Below, one piece after another: positions 1-9,024 of a stretch of DNA of 64,000 bases (positions are counted from its first letter, which is position 1; each line of letters begins with the position of its first letter). The stretch spans positions 186,001-250,000 of the forward strand of contig NZ_ATVX01000001.1 in assembly GCF_000420945.1 (NCBI RefSeq). The letters are read 5' to 3'. The notes beneath the pieces are model-generated. The model was not told the DNA's origin, made no database searches, and saw nothing but the letters and a program-made list of their open reading frames with translations. The DNA comes from Butyrivibrio sp. VCB2006 (GTDB lineage Bacteria > Bacillota > Clostridia > Lachnospirales > Lachnospiraceae). The translations under genes were made by a program, and so were the position numbers.

Positions 1-1022
1 TTATTGGTACAGATGAGTATGTACCAAATAAAGACTACATAGACAAACTGGCTAAAGAAAAGAAGGTAGCTCTTTTAGCTGAAAGAGATTTTACGGGGGA
101 AGTGGGCCCGGATATAACACTTATTCTTAAACCGCTTTTGCTGGAGCAGGTTGCAAGATTCCTTAGCCAGGGAACAGAGGAAGACAAGCCAGCAGATTCA
201 GAGCAGGTGAGTTTCCCAGGAGTTAAAGCACTGGTTGTGGATGATGAACATATGAATCTGGTGGTTGCAAGGGAAATCTTTGAAGCCTACGGAATGGATA
301 TAACAACTGCTTCAAGCGGAGAAGAAGCCATTGAGCTTTGCGATACCCAGGACTTTGATGTGATATTTATGGATCACATGATGCCGGGCATGGACGGCGT
401 AGAAGCAATGAAAAGAATCAGACAGAACGCCTCAAGACAGAGTAAGGAGCTATGCATCATAGCTCTTACAGCCAATGCCATTAGCTCTGCAAGAGAGATG
501 TTCATGGCAGAAGGGTTTGATGGATTTGCTCCCAAGCCTATTGATATTGCAGAACTTGAGCGCGTTCTTAAGAGCGTTCTTCCTAAAAATAAGATTTCTT
601 ACTCCAAGGAAAAGCCTAAGAGAGTAAAAAAGGCAAAAGAAACACAGGCCCCGCAAAAGGAAGTTGATCCAATAGCTGTTCTTAAGGAAAAGAACGTGGA
701 TACAGACTATGGAATCGATTACTGCGGAGGTGACAAGGAGTTTTATTTTGAACTGCTGCAGGAGTATGTGGACAAAAAGGAAGAGAAGATAGAGGTAATA
801 AATAATCTGCTGGAAACATCCAACATAAAGGACTATGAAGTAAGAGTACACGGAGTTAAGAGTACCTCCAAACTGATTGGTGCCCTGGAGCTTTCCGAGA
901 AGGCCCGCCTTCTTGAAATGGCAGCCAAGAGCAGCGATGAAGGCTACATAAAAGACAATCACAAGGCCTTTATCGATGAGTATGAGGAACTTATGAACAC
1001 CATAGCGGCGCTGTTTACCTGA
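1..1022 (+). CDS. Hybrid signalling protein, C-terminal part (pseudo-REC, REC, HPt); 5' end outside window
   Basis: The reading frame is already open at base 3 and gives 339 codons with no credible start, so the gene begins upstream. The first ~50 residues look like the end of a degenerate receiver domain (ending ILKPLLLEQVARFL). A full receiver domain follows, with the acidic pair in VVDDEH and the phospho-acceptor Asp in IFMDHMMPGMDG (codon at 372). A linker rich in Lys then leads to an HPt domain with phospho-His in RVHGVKSTSKLIGA (codon at 849). This is the usual tail of a hybrid histidine kinase that passes phosphate Asp to His inside one protein. The kinase part is presumed to lie upstream and is not seen. 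It is followed 57 bp later by another hybrid kinase, which suggests a shared relay. Confidence 0.85.
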   Translation, partial: IGTDEYVPNKDYIDKLAKEKKVALLAERDFTGEVGPDITLILKPLLLEQVARFLSQGTEEDKPADSEQVSFPGVKALVVDDEHMNLVVAREIFEAYGMDITTASSGEEAIELCDTQDFDVIFMDHMMPGMDGVEAMKRIRQNASRQSKELCIIALTANAISSAREMFMAEGFDGFAPKPIDIAELERVLKSVLPKNKISYSKEKPKRVKKAKETQAPQKEVDPIAVLKEKNVDTDYGIDYCGGDKEFYFELLQEYVDKKEEKIEVINNLLETSNIKDYEVRVHGVKSTSKLIGALELSEKARLLEMAAKSSDEGYIKDNHKAFIDEYEELMNTIAALFT

Positions 1023-1078
1023 CTTTGATTTGAAACGAAATTTTTTGGCGCAAAGAGAAGTGAAGGGAGTCTTACTGT

Positions 1079-3754
1079 ATGTATAAGAGGGTAAGAGCTT
1101 TTATCCTGAACATCCTTAATTCGGAGAGGAATATCAGGGCAAGGATATTCATATTGCTGACCATTATTGGTGTTGCTGCTATGCTTCTTTCTGTGGCAGT
1201 GGATGTGGTATTTGGAGAAAATCTAATTGAGATCATTACCCTTATCCTGACTACTGTCCTGGCTCCTTTAATTACTTATTTTGCCATTAAGAAGGACAAA
1301 ATTCAGCTTGGAGCTGCTGTACTTGCTTCCGGAGTAGTTTTTGTGGTCGTTCCTGTTGCATTCTTGTTTGGGGGCGGCTTAACAGGAGGCGGAATTATCT
1401 GGTACTGCTTTGCCTATCTGTACATTGGACTTATTCTTGAGGGCAAGCTTAGAGCTGTTATGATTGCTCTTTTGTCTACTTTTGTTGTATCTATGTGCAT
1501 ATTTACTTTCTACTTCCCTAATCAGATTGAAAACCATGACAGAAGCATGTGGTATGCAGATTCTATTGCGGCCATAATTTCGGTTGGCCTTGCTGTTTAT
1601 TTTATGGTCAGAATACAGTACAGACTGCTTTTTGATGAGAACCAGCACGCCATCGAGCAGGCACAGAAGATTGATGAACTCAATAAGGCTCAGAACAGAT
1701 TCTTTTCCAGTATGAGTCATGAGATCAGAACTCCTATCAATACCATAATCGGATTAAATGAGATGATCCTAAGAGACCAGGTCAGCGGTGAGGTTGCCGA
1801 AAATGCCAGAAATATCCAGACTGCGTCTAAGATGCTTCTTTCGGTAATAAACGACATTCTGGATATGTCCAAGATTGAATCCGGCAAAATGGAGATCATT
1901 AAGGCCCAGTATGATGTGGGCAAGATGCTCTCGGAAATAGTAAATATTGTATGGGTTAAGGCAAATGAAAAGGGCCTTAAATTTAGTATTTATGTTGACC
2001 CCAGTATGCCATCAGCTCTTTTTTCCGATGAGGTGAGGCTCAAGCAGATTCTTATCAATCTCCTTAACAATGCCATTAAGTATACGGAAAGGGGCAGTGT
2101 GTCTCTTTCTGTGCATTGTAGCAAGACTTCAGACGGAAAAGCTGCGGTTACGTACTCTGTTGATGACACGGGAATTGGTATCAGTAAGGAAAATATCCCG
2201 TATCTTTTTGATGCTTTCCGCCGTGAGGATGAGGAAAAAAACAGGCATATTGAGGGAACCGGCCTTGGTCTTTCTATCGTTAAACAGCTTGTGGATCTGA
2301 TGGGAGGCACCATCTCTGTTAATAGTGTTTATAGTAAGGGATCAAGCTTTATTGTATATCTGGAGCAGGAGATTGCTGAGGAATCGATTATTGGAGACTT
2401 TGATATTGGCAAGATCAGGGCGGAAGGAGACCGCTTTAAGTATCACCAGAGCTTTGAAGCTCCTGAATGTAGTGTTCTTGTAGTAGATGATAATTCGACG
2501 AATCTCCTTGTTGTAAAAAAGCTTCTTAAGGATACAAGGCTTACAATTGATACTGCCGATAGCGGTATGAAGTGCCTTGAGATGACTCTGAAAAAGAGAT
2601 ACGACATTATCCTTATGGACCACCTTATGCCACAGATGGATGGCATAGAATGTCTTCATGCGATAAGAGAGCAGGCAGGAGGCCTTTGTAAGGATATTCC
2701 TGTGGTTGCTCTTACAGCTAATGCAGGAAGCGAAAATCAAGCCCTTTATAGGAGAGAGGGATTTGATGAATATCTGGTTAAGCCTGTAGATGCCGTGGAA
2801 CTTGAGCATACTGTGCTAACTCTACTTCCTAAGGATAAGGTTATGCAGATAGCCGAAGAGGGTGAAAGCTACGAGTCTGATATGATCGTCAGGGAAATGA
2901 AAAAAAAGATCCCGATCCTTATCACTACAGATTCAGTGGCGGACATTCCTCATGAGCTTATTGCCAAGTTGAATATTCCTGTTATTTCCTACAAGGTTCG
3001 TGTGAACGAAGGCGTCTTTTACGATGGAGCAGAGGCAGGAAGCGATAGCGTAATAAGAACTATGGATGGCAACAAGGTGATGGTTAACAGTGAGGCACCT
3101 ACTGTGGCGGAGTACGAAGAGTTTTTCTCTGAGCAGCTTACAAGAGCGCAGCATATTATCCATATCTCTTCTGCCAAGCGCGTCAGCAAGGGCTATGTTA
3201 ACGCCTGTGAGGCGGCTCTTACCTTCTATAATGTTAACGTTTTTGAATCCGGACAGATATCCAGCGGTACGGGACTACTGGTTCTATATGCCAAGGAACT
3301 GGCAGAGGCAGGCCTTTTAGATACGGATCAGATAATACATGAGCTTGAAAAGAAAAAGAACAAAATCAGAACCACCTGTATCATTGATAAGACTGAGTAC
3401 CTGTATAGAGGCGGCTTTATTTCAGGAAGGGTAAGCAAGATTTGTGAGGCTCTTATGTTTCATCCTGCTCTTGAAGCCAGAAACTCCTCTATCAAAATAT
3501 CCAGAATGTGGGTGGGAAATTTTGGCAGAGTAAAGGATAAGTACATCAAATCTGCTCTTGGTCAGCCAAGTAAGATCGATACAGACACTCTTATCATTAC
3601 CTATGTGGGACTTAAACGCGGAGATGCTGAGCAGATCTGCGATGATGTAAAAAAGATTGTGCCATTTGAAAATATTTATCTGCAGAAGGCTTCTGCAGCA
3701 GTATCAATCAAGTGCGGATACGGAACCTTTGGTCTTATTTATGCGAGGAAGTAA
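1079..3754 (+). CDS. Membrane hybrid histidine kinase with receiver domain and C-terminal DegV domain
   Basis: This 891-residue protein has about six N-terminal membrane segments (residues ~20-185). Then come HisKA with H214 in MSHEIRTPINTIIG, HATPase with N box LINLLNNAIKYT and G boxes DTGIGIS and GTGLGLSIV, and a receiver domain with D514 in IILMDHLMPQMDG. Residues ~610-891 match a complete DegV / EDD domain: TTDSVADIP, a TVAEYEEFF segment equivalent to the Ser/Thr ligand loop region, IIHISSAKRVSKGY, and EYLYRGGFIS. DegV proteins bind fatty acids and in FakB proteins present them to the kinase FakA. Fusion to a hybrid kinase suggests lipid-linked sensing or output, which is inference. The domain calls are strong; the function of the fusion is unknown to me. 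Confidence 0.92.
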   Translation: MYKRVRAFILNILNSERNIRARIFILLTIIGVAAMLLSVAVDVVFGENLIEIITLILTTVLAPLITYFAIKKDKIQLGAAVLASGVVFVVVPVAFLFGGGLTGGGIIWYCFAYLYIGLILEGKLRAVMIALLSTFVVSMCIFTFYFPNQIENHDRSMWYADSIAAIISVGLAVYFMVRIQYRLLFDENQHAIEQAQKIDELNKAQNRFFSSMSHEIRTPINTIIGLNEMILRDQVSGEVAENARNIQTASKMLLSVINDILDMSKIESGKMEIIKAQYDVGKMLSEIVNIVWVKANEKGLKFSIYVDPSMPSALFSDEVRLKQILINLLNNAIKYTERGSVSLSVHCSKTSDGKAAVTYSVDDTGIGISKENIPYLFDAFRREDEEKNRHIEGTGLGLSIVKQLVDLMGGTISVNSVYSKGSSFIVYLEQEIAEESIIGDFDIGKIRAEGDRFKYHQSFEAPECSVLVVDDNSTNLLVVKKLLKDTRLTIDTADSGMKCLEMTLKKRYDIILMDHLMPQMDGIECLHAIREQAGGLCKDIPVVALTANAGSENQALYRREGFDEYLVKPVDAVELEHTVLTLLPKDKVMQIAEEGESYESDMIVREMKKKIPILITTDSVADIPHELIAKLNIPVISYKVRVNEGVFYDGAEAGSDSVIRTMDGNKVMVNSEAPTVAEYEEFFSEQLTRAQHIIHISSAKRVSKGYVNACEAALTFYNVNVFESGQISSGTGLLVLYAKELAEAGLLDTDQIIHELEKKKNKIRTTCIIDKTEYLYRGGFISGRVSKICEALMFHPALEARNSSIKISRMWVGNFGRVKDKYIKSALGQPSKIDTDTLIITYVGLKRGDAEQICDDVKKIVPFENIYLQKASAAVSIKCGYGTFGLIYARK

Positions 3755-3757
3755 GAT

Positions 3758-5683
3758 ATGGTAAATAACGTTATTTACTTTGAAATTGCATCGCTTCCGA
3801 TCTTTGTCGTTCTGATGATAGCAACTATTACCAGGAAAATGGTTAAGGGCAGGACGAATTTTCTTTTGTTCCTGATCATTATCTTTGCCTTTGTGGCTAC
3901 ATTCAGCGACACTGTGGGAAATGTTATCGGTAAACATTTTCCCCTTAATGAAGCTGGAGTTATCGGCATAACAGTGTCTAACTACGTTTATTTCACAGCC
4001 AGAAGCGGTATGAATGCGGTTTATACATACTATCTGTTTTCGGTAACCAGAACCTGGTATCAGATAAGACAGTTTTGGAAAAGACTCATAATCCTGCTTC
4101 CGTACCTGATCACATTATGGATGCTTCTTTTCAATAAAAAGACACATTATGTTTTCAAGGTTACCAAAGAAGTGGGCTATGAAAGGGGCAGCCTTATCCT
4201 TGTGGTGTATGGACTTGCCGCTTTGTATATGGTCTTTGGAATAATATATCTGGTACTTAAAAGGCATCTGCTTAGTTTATCCGAGTGCCTGTCAATCGCC
4301 ACACTATATGTATTTAATGTGGTGGGTGTTATTATCCAGTACTTTTATTCAAATATGCTGGTGGAATGCTATTTTACCAGTATGACGCTTCTTTTCATTG
4401 TTATTTTTGTTCAGAAGCCTGAGAAAAAGATTGATATGAATACGTCACTTCCCGGATATTTCGCCTACAAGGAAGAAATAGGCAAGATTGAGAGTACCGG
4501 ACAGAAGGTTGAGATTATCATAGCCAGTATCGCCAATGCAGAGGAACTTAATAACTACCTTGGTGAGAAAGCCTATTACGAATATATTTACAACATGAAC
4601 AGGGCTGTAGTGGCCTATGGCAAAAAAGAAAAAGTAGATTTCGATCTGTATTTTGAGACTCCCGGAAACTTTTATTTTATTGTTGAGGACAAGGACTACA
4701 ATCCGGCCCAGGCTATTCCGGAGGTTAGAGATAAGATAAGAAACTTAAACGGCAGCATTTCAGCCATGGGAGTTAAAGCGGACCTTAGGATCGTGTCAGT
4801 TCTTTTTCCTGAGGATATCAACAGTGCAAACGAGCTTATAAGATTCGGTCATGATTTTGTCAGATATACCTCAGGTAAGATATTCTGCCATGCGGATCAG
4901 ATCCTTGGTCAAAGAAACTATCAGATAGCCAGCAAACTGGATGAGATATTGGGAAACGCTATTGACAATCAGTCCCTGGAGGTGGATTTCTTCCCTATCT
5001 GGTCAGCTTCCCTGGAAAGAAAGATGTTCTATGCGGCAGCGCCAAAGGTTAGAAACGAAGCTTTTGGAGAAATCGATACGGATACCTTGGAAGAAGCGCT
5101 CATAGCAAGGGGCTCGGAAGTACTTATGGATGAGTACGTTATTGAAAGGGTATTTGACTATATTGGGGCAGGAAATCTTGCAAAAGAGGGTATGTCCTAC
5201 GTTGTTGTTAAGCTTTCCAGATCTCTTGGTATGCAGACAAACTTCACGGATAGAATATGGAATCTTAGGGGGAAGTATAATGTTCACCCGGAGCAGGTTT
5301 GTTTTTCAATAAAAGAGTCAGGAGCATCCACATCCGGAACCTTTGATGAGAATATTAAAAAGCTGTCCTTGCAGGGCTACAGAATTGCAATTGATGGCTA
5401 TGGAAATGGCTACTCCAATGTTAAGCGTATTGCTGAGTTGCCTATAAGCTCAGTAAGGCTTGATAAGAGCATGCTGGCCCAGGTGGATTCGGCAGGCGGA
5501 AGAGCAGTCTTAAGTGGAACTATCAGGACACTTACAAGTATTCCTCTTGCGGTAGTTGCCAGCGGTGTGGATGACAAGAAGACAAGAGATATGCTGTTTA
5601 ATATGGGATGTGACCTGATGCAGGGTAAGTTCTTTGATGCATTTGAGGAGAAGGACAATGAAAAGAATTCTGATAGTAGATGA
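3758..5683 (+). CDS. Seven-TM protein with degenerate GGDEF and EAL domains
   Basis: Residues 1-230 contain seven hydrophobic segments. The middle region (~230-400) has the spacing of a diguanylate cyclase domain, but the GGDEF site reads TPGNF, so synthesis of c-di-GMP is not expected. The C-terminal ~220 residues align with EAL phosphodiesterases: the EAL site reads AAPKV, the DFG-like segment reads IDGYGNGYSNV, the Lys-Asp region reads VRLDKSML, and the last motif reads MQGKFFDAF. Most metal and catalytic residues are missing, so it is probably a c-di-GMP or protein binding sensor rather than an enzyme. It starts 4 bp after the kinase-DegV gene with an AGGAAG ribosome site and overlaps the next gene, so it belongs to the same operon. 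Confidence 0.8.
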   Translation: MVNNVIYFEIASLPIFVVLMIATITRKMVKGRTNFLLFLIIIFAFVATFSDTVGNVIGKHFPLNEAGVIGITVSNYVYFTARSGMNAVYTYYLFSVTRTWYQIRQFWKRLIILLPYLITLWMLLFNKKTHYVFKVTKEVGYERGSLILVVYGLAALYMVFGIIYLVLKRHLLSLSECLSIATLYVFNVVGVIIQYFYSNMLVECYFTSMTLLFIVIFVQKPEKKIDMNTSLPGYFAYKEEIGKIESTGQKVEIIIASIANAEELNNYLGEKAYYEYIYNMNRAVVAYGKKEKVDFDLYFETPGNFYFIVEDKDYNPAQAIPEVRDKIRNLNGSISAMGVKADLRIVSVLFPEDINSANELIRFGHDFVRYTSGKIFCHADQILGQRNYQIASKLDEILGNAIDNQSLEVDFFPIWSASLERKMFYAAAPKVRNEAFGEIDTDTLEEALIARGSEVLMDEYVIERVFDYIGAGNLAKEGMSYVVVKLSRSLGMQTNFTDRIWNLRGKYNVHPEQVCFSIKESGASTSGTFDENIKKLSLQGYRIAIDGYGNGYSNVKRIAELPISSVRLDKSMLAQVDSAGGRAVLSGTIRTLTSIPLAVVASGVDDKKTRDMLFNMGCDLMQGKFFDAFEEKDNEKNSDSR

Positions 5684-6689
5684 TGAACCTATGATGCTTA
5701 AAATAGCAGAGAGGGCACTTAAGGATAATTATGAGACTGTAACTGCTCTTTCCGGCGAGGAAGCTTTGGATTATTTTGACAGCAGCTCTTTTGACCTGGT
5801 ACTGTCTGATGTTAAGATGCCATCCATGTCCGGACTTGATCTGATGCTGAAAATGAGAGTTAAGGACCCTGATATTCTGGTGGTCTTCATGTCTGCTGAT
5901 GACGGAGAAGTCAGTAGTGAAGAGATGATCAAGCAAGGTGCCTCAGGGTACATCAGTAAACCTATAAAGGCACAGGTCCTTAGCGAACTGGTTACGAGTC
6001 TTTTGTCAGGAGAAGCTCTTATTGCCGGAGACGGTGAGGAAAGCAAGGTGGATGAAGGAGCCGGTGGTAAAAATGCTTTGGATGATTCCTTGAATTTTAA
6101 AAAGGAAGAGGAGAAGCTTCCAGAATGGCTTGTTCTTGAGCCTTTGATAGATACCACGGAGGGCCTTAAAAACAGCGAGGATGCAGAGAGTTATATTTCT
6201 GCCATTAAGATTTTTTTGGAGCACGTAGATGACAATGTGGAGGTATTAAAAAGATGCCTTGAGGACGGGGATATCGAGAATTACACTATCAAAGCCCATG
6301 CTCTTAAGAGCACCTCAAGGATCATAGGTGCCATGGTTCTTTCTACGATGGCAGCAGCCATGGAGAGAGCCGGGAAAGTAAGGAACTTTAAGTTTATTTC
6401 AAAAGAGCATGAGGAATTCATTTCACTTTACAGAAAATATGAGCAGGTTTTCCTTAGCCACATGGAAACAAGTGACAAGGAGCCAATCCCACAAGCTGTC
6501 TTACAGGATATAATGGTGGCCCTTAAGGAATATGTTCAGGCAGAGGATTTCACTCTGACCAAGATGGCCATGGACTCCCTCAATGAATATAAACTGCCAG
6601 ACGATATAGAAAAAACGGTTTTAAATATAAAGCATCATCTTTTAAAGCTGGATTGGGACCAAATTCGTGTTATTATGGATATAGAGTGA
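5658..6689 (+). CDS. Response regulator with receiver and HPt domains
   Basis: I place the start at 5658 because the GAGGAGAAGGA ribosome site is directly upstream and the protein then begins MKRILIVDDEP, right at the receiver fold. The 26-bp overlap with the previous gene implies translational coupling. The protein is 343 residues. The receiver acceptor is D51 in LVLSDVKMPSMSG. A linker and an HPt domain follow, with H214 in IKAHALKSTSRIIGA. About 90 residues after the HPt are helical and unassigned. There is no DNA-binding or enzymatic output, so it probably acts as a phosphate shuttle between the kinases of this island and other receivers. Confidence 0.88.
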   Translation: MKRILIVDDEPMMLKIAERALKDNYETVTALSGEEALDYFDSSSFDLVLSDVKMPSMSGLDLMLKMRVKDPDILVVFMSADDGEVSSEEMIKQGASGYISKPIKAQVLSELVTSLLSGEALIAGDGEESKVDEGAGGKNALDDSLNFKKEEEKLPEWLVLEPLIDTTEGLKNSEDAESYISAIKIFLEHVDDNVEVLKRCLEDGDIENYTIKAHALKSTSRIIGAMVLSTMAAAMERAGKVRNFKFISKEHEEFISLYRKYEQVFLSHMETSDKEPIPQAVLQDIMVALKEYVQAEDFTLTKMAMDSLNEYKLPDDIEKTVLNIKHHLLKLDWDQIRVIMDIE

Positions 6690-6702
6690 TTAGGAGGAAC
6701 CA

Positions 6703-7473
6703 ATGGTAAGCAATCGAAATGTCCTTTTCATAAGTTCACAGGAAACCTTCTCTGTTCACGGTATGGAGACCAAGCTTAAGGAGATGGGTTATACCAGTCT
6801 GTACGTGCCGCTTGAGATCAAGCAGCTTCAGGAGCATGCTGATAAAGGGGAACTTATTGTTTATTACATGGATGAGACGGTTTCTGATGATCCTGCCTTT
6901 TTGGTCTTTCTCAAGGATCTGTGCATGGAGAAGGATAAGGGGCTTATTCTCATAGGCGCCAAGGAAGAATACAATGTAGTGGTTAAGACAGTGCCTCTTG
7001 ACTGCGTATCTGCCTGGTTTGAGCGCCCGCTTGATATGAGGAAGTTCCTTCAGGCAGTGGAAAAGCAGTTTGACAGTATGGCTGAAACTCTTCTTCGTAA
7101 GACAATCCTTATAATCGACGATGATGTGGCTTACATGCAGACCATAAGAGAGTGGCTCAAGGAGTCTTATCAGGTGGCTATGGTTGACTCCGGTGTTAAG
7201 GCAATCAAGTGGCTTGCCATCAATAAAGCCGATCTGGTGCTACTGGACTACGAGATGCCGATAACTAACGGGCCACAGATTTTCGAAATGCTTAAGAGCG
7301 ACTCGGACACTGGTGTTATTCCTGTTATGTTCCTTACGGGGCAGCAGAGCAAGGAAAGCGTCCTGACCGCCATGAAGCTCAAGCCTGTGGATTATCTTTT
7401 AAAGACCATCAACAAGGCCCAGCTCAAAGAAAAGCTTGATCAATACTTTGCAATCCAAAAGGGCAAGCTGTAA
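6703..7473 (+). CDS. Tandem receiver protein (pseudo-receiver plus receiver)
   Basis: This 256-residue protein follows an exact TAGGAGGAA ribosome site, 13 bp after the REC-HPt gene. Residues 1-120 have receiver-like secondary structure but no acceptor Asp in the expected place, so this is a pseudo-receiver. Residues ~130-250 are a normal receiver: IIDDDVAYMQ, acceptor D182 in LVLLDYEMPITNG, Thr in FLTGQQSK, and Lys in DYLLKTI. No output domain follows. It is the last gene before a strong terminator and so closes the phosphorelay operon. Output is likely through protein contact. Confidence 0.85.
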   Translation: MVSNRNVLFISSQETFSVHGMETKLKEMGYTSLYVPLEIKQLQEHADKGELIVYYMDETVSDDPAFLVFLKDLCMEKDKGLILIGAKEEYNVVVKTVPLDCVSAWFERPLDMRKFLQAVEKQFDSMAETLLRKTILIIDDDVAYMQTIREWLKESYQVAMVDSGVKAIKWLAINKADLVLLDYEMPITNGPQIFEMLKSDSDTGVIPVMFLTGQQSKESVLTAMKLKPVDYLLKTINKAQLKEKLDQYFAIQKGKL

Positions 7474-7487
7474 ACCTTGATAATTCA

Positions 7488-7526
7488 CCCCTGATCAGTA
7501 GCGCATACTGATTAGGGGCTTTTTTT
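7488..7526 (+). terminator. Rho-independent terminator after the signalling island
   Basis: A 13-bp stem with a single G-U pair (CCCCTGATCAGTA with TACTGATTAGGGG), a 5-nt loop GCGCA and a following run of T. It lies 15 bp after the stop of the tandem receiver gene. Confidence 0.93.
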
Positions 7527-7616
7527 GTAACAATATAGGTGCGAAATATGATAGAATAAGCCTTAGTGTATTTGATGAATAAAAATACAAAAACATGCGT
7601 GATTGGAATAAGTTAA

Positions 7617-8921
7617 ATGACAAAAGAATTGTATTATGACAGTGCATATATATCAGAGTTTTTTGCGCAGGTTATAAGCTGCGAGAGAATTTCAACAAAA
7701 TCTGATGGCGAAAAGAAATCTGAGTATGCAGTAATTCTTGATAGAACAGCTTTTTTCCCTGAGCAGGGCGGACAGGGCTGTGATGGCGGCTTTTTGGAAG
7801 TTGTGGCAGTTACGGATGATCAGGAAGGAACAGATCCTTCTTTGGAACAGGCCAGGGTTATTGATGTTAGCATAGAGGACAGTGAAGAGGGCTCAATCAT
7901 TACTCATGTGGTAGATAAGGAAATTCCTGTTGGCTCCAAGGTCCGTGGATGTATAGACTGGCACCACAGATTCAGTAATATGCAGCAGCACACCGGAGAG
8001 CACATTTTCTCAGGGCTTGTCCATGGTAAGTTTGGTTACAATAATGTGGGCTTTCATCTAAGTGACAGTGAGGTGACTATGGACTATGACGGACCGATCA
8101 CCTTGGAGGAAGCTTTAGAGCTTGAGAAAAGAGCTAACGAAGTGATCTGGAGCAATATTGAAGTATTGTGTGAGTTTCCCGAGGCTGACAGGTTAAAAGA
8201 TATCCCATATCGCAGCAAAAAAGAGCTGGAGGGAGATGTCAGGATTGTGACAATTCCGGGAGTTGATATCTGTGCCTGCTGTGCGCCTCATGTTGACAGA
8301 ACAGGCGAGATCGGACTACTTAAGGTTACAAATCTCCAGAACTATAAGGGTGGCGTAAGAGTTAATATCTTATGCGGGAAAAGAGCTCTTGAATATATAA
8401 ATTCTGAACATGCTATTGTATCCGAGCTTTCCGGAATGCTTACAACTTCTTCTGATAAGATCATTACGTCTGTTAAAAGAGCTTTCGAGGACAATACAGA
8501 GCTTAAAACTCAGCTGACTAGAACAAAAGAAGAGCTTATAAGCTATGAAATTGAGAAGCTTTTAGGGGAAGATTCAAACGAAAACAGTAATTCTGATAAG
8601 AATGGTAGTGATGTTTTTGAGAGCACGGACAAAAGCGATATCTTTCTTATAAAGGATGATGGCTTCGATTCTAACATGATGCGTAAGTTCGTAAATGCTC
8701 TTGCAGAGAAAAAAGAAGGCTACTGCGGAGTGTTTGCGGGTTCTGCAAAAGAGGGATATAGATTCATTATCGGTTCTGGAAGTGCTGGTAAAGACTGCAG
8801 AGAACTTTGCAATGTAATGAGAACAGAATTTGGTGCTAAGGGCGGCGGACAGCCGGTCATGGTGCAGGGAAGTATAGGACCTGTCAGCATTACGGAAGTT
8901 ATTAGGAAAATGGTGAATTGA
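7617..8921 (+). CDS. Alanyl-tRNA editing protein, AlaX-L type with DHHA1 domain
   Basis: The 434-residue protein hydrolyses mischarged Ser- or Gly-tRNA(Ala) in trans. The N-terminal part matches the AlaRS second additional / editing fold: FFPEQGGQ, then the zinc motif HTGEH in MQQHTGEHIF, then CACCAPH completing the zinc site. The C-terminal ~80 residues are a DHHA1 domain (EFGAKGGGQPVMVQGS), as in long AlaX forms. There is no aminoacylation domain, so this is not AlaRS itself. It appears to be a single-gene unit, with a terminator upstream and a short repeat tract downstream. The ribosome site (GGAAT) is weak. Confidence 0.9.
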   Translation: MTKELYYDSAYISEFFAQVISCERISTKSDGEKKSEYAVILDRTAFFPEQGGQGCDGGFLEVVAVTDDQEGTDPSLEQARVIDVSIEDSEEGSIITHVVDKEIPVGSKVRGCIDWHHRFSNMQQHTGEHIFSGLVHGKFGYNNVGFHLSDSEVTMDYDGPITLEEALELEKRANEVIWSNIEVLCEFPEADRLKDIPYRSKKELEGDVRIVTIPGVDICACCAPHVDRTGEIGLLKVTNLQNYKGGVRVNILCGKRALEYINSEHAIVSELSGMLTTSSDKIITSVKRAFEDNTELKTQLTRTKEELISYEIEKLLGEDSNENSNSDKNGSDVFESTDKSDIFLIKDDGFDSNMMRKFVNALAEKKEGYCGVFAGSAKEGYRFIIGSGSAGKDCRELCNVMRTEFGAKGGGQPVMVQGSIGPVSITEVIRKMVN

Positions 8922-8922
8922 T

Positions 8923-8970
8923 ATATTGAAATATTGAGATATTGAGATATTGAAATATTGAGATACTGAT
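8923..8970 (+). repeat. Six-copy 8-bp tandem repeat (ATATTGAR)
   Basis: Five exact ATATTGAA or ATATTGAG units plus one ATACTGAT unit run head to tail directly after the alaX stop codon. Slipped-strand length variation is possible. No coding role is seen. Confidence 0.9.
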
Positions 8971-9024
8971 GCTGGGCTTAGATCTAATGACTTGAACATT
9001 CGGACGAGGAGAAATGAGGAGTCT

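Noticed and set aside
450-962. 170-residue open frame on the minus strand
   Set aside because: Antisense to well-conserved REC and HPt domains; composition is hydrophobic shadow of the real frame.
1079-3754. Two genes wrongly joined (kinase and DegV)
   Set aside because: The frame is continuous with no internal ribosome site or start before the DegV part, and both parts are complete and share codon style.
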